Assembly: GCA_902791865.1 (NCBI GenBank)
Contig: CADAXK010000002.1
Span: forward strand, 310,001-374,000
Length of the DNA stretch: 64,000 nt
Direction: 5' to 3'
Source: an uncultured Bacteroidia bacterium
Lineage (GTDB): Bacteria > Bacteroidota > Bacteroidia > Bacteroidales > ML635J-15
Position 1 is the first letter of the stretch. Each line of letters starts with the position of its first letter. Below the pieces are notes generated by a model. The model saw nothing but the letters and a program-made list of their open reading frames with translations, did no database searches and had not been told where the DNA came from. Made by a program: the position numbers and the translations under genes. Of the stretch, positions 61,546-64,000 are shown piece by piece.

Positions 61546-61561
61546 AACAGAAATATGCTGA

Positions 61562-61600
61562 TTGAATAAAGGCGTGTTAATCACGCCTTTATTTATTCAA
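61562..61600 (+). terminator. Terminator of kamA
   Basis: GGCGTG (61571-61576) pairs with CACGCC (61582-61587), extended by AATAAA/TTTATT, in an AT-rich flank. No long T run follows, so its efficiency is uncertain. Confidence 0.6.
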
Positions 61601-61610
61601 ATCTAAGCAG

Positions 61611-62654
61611 ATGCCGTTTATCAGCGAAATATTGAAGCACAAGTCGTTGTCGATTGTCGGAATGGAAAAGAACACCGGCAAGACGGAGTGTCTTAATTAT
61701 ATTATAGGTAGGCTACGCGACAGCGGCACAAGAATCGCCATAACCTCAATCGGTATCGACGGCGAAAATGTTGACCAGGTAACCAAGACGCACAAGCCCG
61801 AAATCGAAATATATCCGGGCACATTGTTCACAACCTCCGAAAACCACTACCGCACACGCAAAATAACATCGGAGATACTGAACATCTCGAAGCAATCAAC
61901 CTCGCTTGGACGACTTGTGACCGCCAGAGCAAAATCGCGCGGCAAACTGATATTCTCCGGGCCTACCAGCACAATGTGGATTAAGGACATAATCACCGAA
62001 ATGCAAGGCTACGGCAGCCAACTGACAATTATTGATGGCGCTTTGTCGCGCAAATCGCTTGGTTCTCCATCGGTTACCGACTGCATGATACTTTCGACTG
62101 GCGCAGCCGTCTCGCACGACTACAAGGAACTCACCCGCAAGACAAAGTTCGTCTATAGCCTGATAAACATCGAAGCCTACGAATCGCCTGTAAACGAACA
62201 GCTTCTGCGCACCGAACGTGGCATCTGGGCTATCGACGGCAACAACGAAGTCCACGACCTAGACATCGACTCCACCCTATTGCTCGAAAACAAGAAGGAC
62301 AAGCTTTTCGAGTACGGCACCACCATTTTCGCCAGCGGTATCGTCACCGACAAGGTTTTGAATCTTTTGCGCATGCAAAAGGAAATCCAAAACACCACAT
62401 TGATCGTCAAGGATTTCACAAGGATTTTCGTCACTCCAGAATCGCTCTACCCCTATCTGTCGAAAGGTGGCAAAATCAAGGTTCTGCTACGCACAAAACT
62501 CATTGCCGTCTGCGTAAACCCCACCTCGCCCAGCGGTTACATTTTGAATTCGGAAAGAATCACGACAGAACTTTCGGAAGCACTGAACATACCTGTGTAT
62601 GATGTGTTTAAGGAGAGAATGAAGAATGGACAATGGACAATTAACAATGGATAA
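61611..62654 (+). CDS. P-loop protein associated with lysine aminomutase (possibly KamB)
   Basis: 347 residues. N-terminal P-loop GMEKNTGKTE (about 17-26), then TSIGIDGE, an ISKQSTSLG region, GSQLTIIDGALSR and a nucleotide-binding-like second half. No membrane segment or signal. In lysine-fermentation clusters of Porphyromonas and Fusobacterium the gene next to kamA includes two uncharacterised genes, kamB and kamC; this may be kamB, though I cannot verify it. The last ten codons (KNGQWTINNG) are formed by the ACAATGGATAATTA word repeat, so the native stop may have been lost. Confidence 0.7.
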   Translation: MPFISEILKHKSLSIVGMEKNTGKTECLNYIIGRLRDSGTRIAITSIGIDGENVDQVTKTHKPEIEIYPGTLFTTSENHYRTRKITSEILNISKQSTSLGRLVTARAKSRGKLIFSGPTSTMWIKDIITEMQGYGSQLTIIDGALSRKSLGSPSVTDCMILSTGAAVSHDYKELTRKTKFVYSLINIEAYESPVNEQLLRTERGIWAIDGNNEVHDLDIDSTLLLENKKDKLFEYGTTIFASGIVTDKVLNLLRMQKEIQNTTLIVKDFTRIFVTPESLYPYLSKGGKIKVLLRTKLIAVCVNPTSPSGYILNSERITTELSEALNIPVYDVFKERMKNGQWTINNG

Positions 62655-62680
62655 TGGACAATTGATAATTGATAATTAAA
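62628..62680. repeat. ACAATGGATAATTA word repeat, copy 4
   Basis: GAATGGACAATGGACAATTA continues past the stop codon of the previous gene as ATGGATAATGGACAATTGAT. The repeat provides both the last codons and the stop. Confidence 0.75.
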
Positions 62681-62707
62681 CATTTTTGCCAATCCAAACC
62701 AAAACTA

Positions 62708-62715
62708 TATTTTTG
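62708..62715 (+). promoter_or_regulatory. -7 box before the interrupted small frame
   Basis: TATTTTTG, 18 bases before the ATG at 62733. Confidence 0.45.
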
Positions 62716-62732
62716 TGACAAAATAAATATCA

Positions 62733-62852
62733 ATGAATAACGAATCACAAAATATAAGCAACATTAAAACCTGGGAAAAGGCATTGAACTTTGATGTACG
62801 GTCGCGGCGCGCCACGACGCAACAAGAACGGCGAAGTCCTCAACGAAATTAA
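62733..62852 (+). pseudogene. Short reading frame interrupted by a palindrome (possible gene remnant)
   Basis: 39 codons. The first ~22 (MNNESQNISNIKTWEKALNF) have a normal composition and sit at the proper distance from a -7 box; from codon 23 on, the palindrome at 62801-62818 and its flank give an Arg-rich tail (RSRRATTQQERR) that looks like non-coding DNA. It could be the start of a gene destroyed by insertion of the repeat, or a leader peptide. No homology recognised. Confidence 0.35.
62801..62818. repeat. Palindrome, GGCGCGCC-core variant inside a reading frame
   Basis: GTCGCGGCGCGCCACGAC: arms GTCG/CGAC, one mismatch, core GGCGCGCC. The same core is used at 35413. Confidence 0.75.
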
Positions 62853-62887
62853 ACATAGAAAACCAGAAACTTAGAAACATCCCTCCC

Positions 62888-63640
62888 ATGCCCAAAACAA
62901 TATCAATAACCCACGGTACCATCACCACCATCAAGTTCGACAACGAACCGACGATGAACGCCATGAGCCAACTTTTCCTGAAGGAATTCCACGAAGCCGT
63001 TGAATCGATACGCAACGACAAGGAATGCCGAGTGCTAATCATACGTGGAACAGAGAAAGTTTTCTCGGCAGGTGGCAATCTGCACGAAATTTCTGGTGCC
63101 GACTACGAAAAAGCAGTCCTGATGGCAACTAACGCACACTACATCTACGATGGATTGCTAAACCTTGAAATTCCTGTCGTCGCAGCACTTGACGGCATAG
63201 TTTATGGTGGCGGACTGGAACTCGCACTGCGCTGCGACATCCGTTTCTGCTCTCCCGAAACCCGCATGAAGTTCCCCGAAGTCGATATGGGCATAATCCC
63301 TGGTGCTGGCGGAATCTCGTTCCTGTCGAAGTACATCTCCCCTGCCGACATCGCATACTATGTGTATTCGTGCAAGCAAATTACTGTGGACTACGCAAAT
63401 CTACACGGAATCGTGCAAGATGTTTTCCCACGCAACGAACTGTATGCCAAGGCAGAAGAATTTGCGGAACTGCTAGCATCAAAACCACGCGAAGCACTGC
63501 GCGCCGCAAAGCATGAAATCACAGCTACAATGTCAAAACCTTTGAGCGAAGCACTACAAATTGAGATAAGGGAATTTGCATCGACCTTGCAGACCGATGG
63601 CAAAAGAATTATCGCAGAGTGGTTTGAGAAGAAGAAATAA
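62888..63640 (+). CDS. Enoyl-CoA hydratase/isomerase-family protein
   Basis: 250 residues, usual for crotonases. The ITHGTITTIKFDNEP N-terminus, the FSAGGNLHEISG loop, AALDGIVYGGGLELALRCDIRF (oxyanion and first Glu region) and FPEVDMGIIPGAGG (second region) are in place. It acts on CoA thioesters: hydration, isomerisation or a related reaction. The final stretch FASTLQTDGKRIIAEWFEKKK is typical. The ATG at 62888 follows repeat words directly. It may act with fermentation steps, but no link to kamA is shown beyond position. Confidence 0.85.
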   Translation: MPKTISITHGTITTIKFDNEPTMNAMSQLFLKEFHEAVESIRNDKECRVLIIRGTEKVFSAGGNLHEISGADYEKAVLMATNAHYIYDGLLNLEIPVVAALDGIVYGGGLELALRCDIRFCSPETRMKFPEVDMGIIPGAGGISFLSKYISPADIAYYVYSCKQITVDYANLHGIVQDVFPRNELYAKAEEFAELLASKPREALRAAKHEITATMSKPLSEALQIEIREFASTLQTDGKRIIAEWFEKKK

Positions 63641-63649
63641 TCGCGAAAT

Positions 63650-64000
63650 ATGAAAAAACTTATCATATTTGACCTTGACGGCACACTTCTAAACACTATC
63701 GGCGACCTTACAAACGCCTGCAATTATGTGTTGCACCAGCATGGATTTCCACCACATACCCACGACGAATACCGCTATTTTATAGGGTCAGGAATCCGCA
63801 GGCTCATAAAACTTGCATTGCCAGAAGAATACAGGGACAATGATGAGTTCTGCAAACAAATACTTGATGAGTTCATAATCCGCTACAATGGTCATCTGCA
63901 TGAAGAAACCTGTCCTTACGATGGCATTATTCCCCTACTCAAAGAACTGAACAACAAAGGCATAAACATAGCCATCGCATCAAACAAGTATCAGGAGGGC
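63650..64000 (+). CDS. HAD-family phosphatase (Gph-like), cut by the window edge
   Basis: 117 codons up to the right edge. The nucleophile motif FDLDGTLLNT (about 7-16) is followed by a helical cap (GFPPHTHDEYRYFIGSGIRRLIKLALP) and the strand IAIASNKY (second HAD motif), as in phosphoglycolate-phosphatase-like HAD-IA enzymes. The remainder (motifs III and IV) is outside. It begins 9 bases after the enoyl-CoA hydratase-like gene, so the two may be co-transcribed. Confidence 0.85.
   Translation, partial: MKKLIIFDLDGTLLNTIGDLTNACNYVLHQHGFPPHTHDEYRYFIGSGIRRLIKLALPEEYRDNDEFCKQILDEFIIRYNGHLHEETCPYDGIIPLLKELNNKGINIAIASNKYQEG

Overview
The window looks like one contiguous chromosomal segment of a member of the Bacteroidota, most likely the order Bacteroidales. 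Pointers to this are: promoters of the TTTG-N19-20-TAnnTTTG type instead of -35/-10 boxes; lipoproteins with short lipobox signals; proteins ending in type IX secretion (Por) sorting domains; a MurF-alanine racemase fusion; a BspA-like leucine-rich protein; FISUMP-domain proteins; AbiE; and lysine 2,3-aminomutase. Base composition is moderately AT-rich. No ribosomal RNA, integrase, transposase or CRISPR array was seen. I could not identify the species.

Layout. 1-6.6 kb: end of an unidentified gene, a YdcF-like membrane protein, a polysaccharide-deacetylase-like protein, then a tight run of lipid kinase, two exported unknowns and folC, followed by tRNA-Val. 6.8-16.5 kb: a very large T9SS adhesin made of Fn3 and cysteine-paired repeats, small lipoproteins, a T9SS-exported subtilase overlapping xseA. 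16.5-22.4 kb: a MITE-like element, a Fic protein behind an operator-like promoter, a lipoprotein and ileS. 22.5-29.9 kb: two secreted or repeat proteins, arginine deiminase, a leucine-rich repeat protein and a lipoprotein. 29.9-34.5 kb: accessory island with an AAA_14/DUF4143 ATPase, a His-rich putative metal exporter and an AbiE type IV toxin-antitoxin pair. 34.5-43.3 kb: a leftward gene string of an acidic protein, an M28 peptidase, rsmI and six tandem DUF3298-like exported paralogues. 43.5-49.1 kb: small lipoproteins, three of them FISUMP paralogues, and a pair of exported proteins with a shared leader. 49.4-58.3 kb: a TPR-membrane-AraC regulator, thymidine kinase, murF-alr, a sugar-kinase/RapZ fusion, elbB and a MATE exporter. 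58.5-64 kb: a radical SAM/lipoprotein pair, kamA with a P-loop neighbour, an enoyl-CoA hydratase-like gene and the start of a HAD phosphatase.

How the genes work together. Housekeeping functions (folate, tRNA charging, peptidoglycan precursors, thymidine salvage, rRNA methylation) alternate with cell-envelope and secreted proteins that appear to have expanded by local duplication. The duplicated sets are the DUF3298 six-pack, the FISUMP trio and the twin-leader pair. Arginine deiminase and lysine aminomutase suggest amino-acid catabolism, but neither full pathway is present here.

The most distinctive feature is the non-coding DNA. Intergenic spaces hold about 18 copies of a palindrome family with conserved arms and interchangeable self-complementary cores. 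They also hold at least four families of short, degenerate word repeats, several of which directly abut stop codons. One palindrome sits inside a small reading frame behind a good promoter, and one word repeat appears to supply half of a promoter. The best candidates for an under-described system are this repeat ecology, the rSAM/lipoprotein pair and the DUF3298 array.
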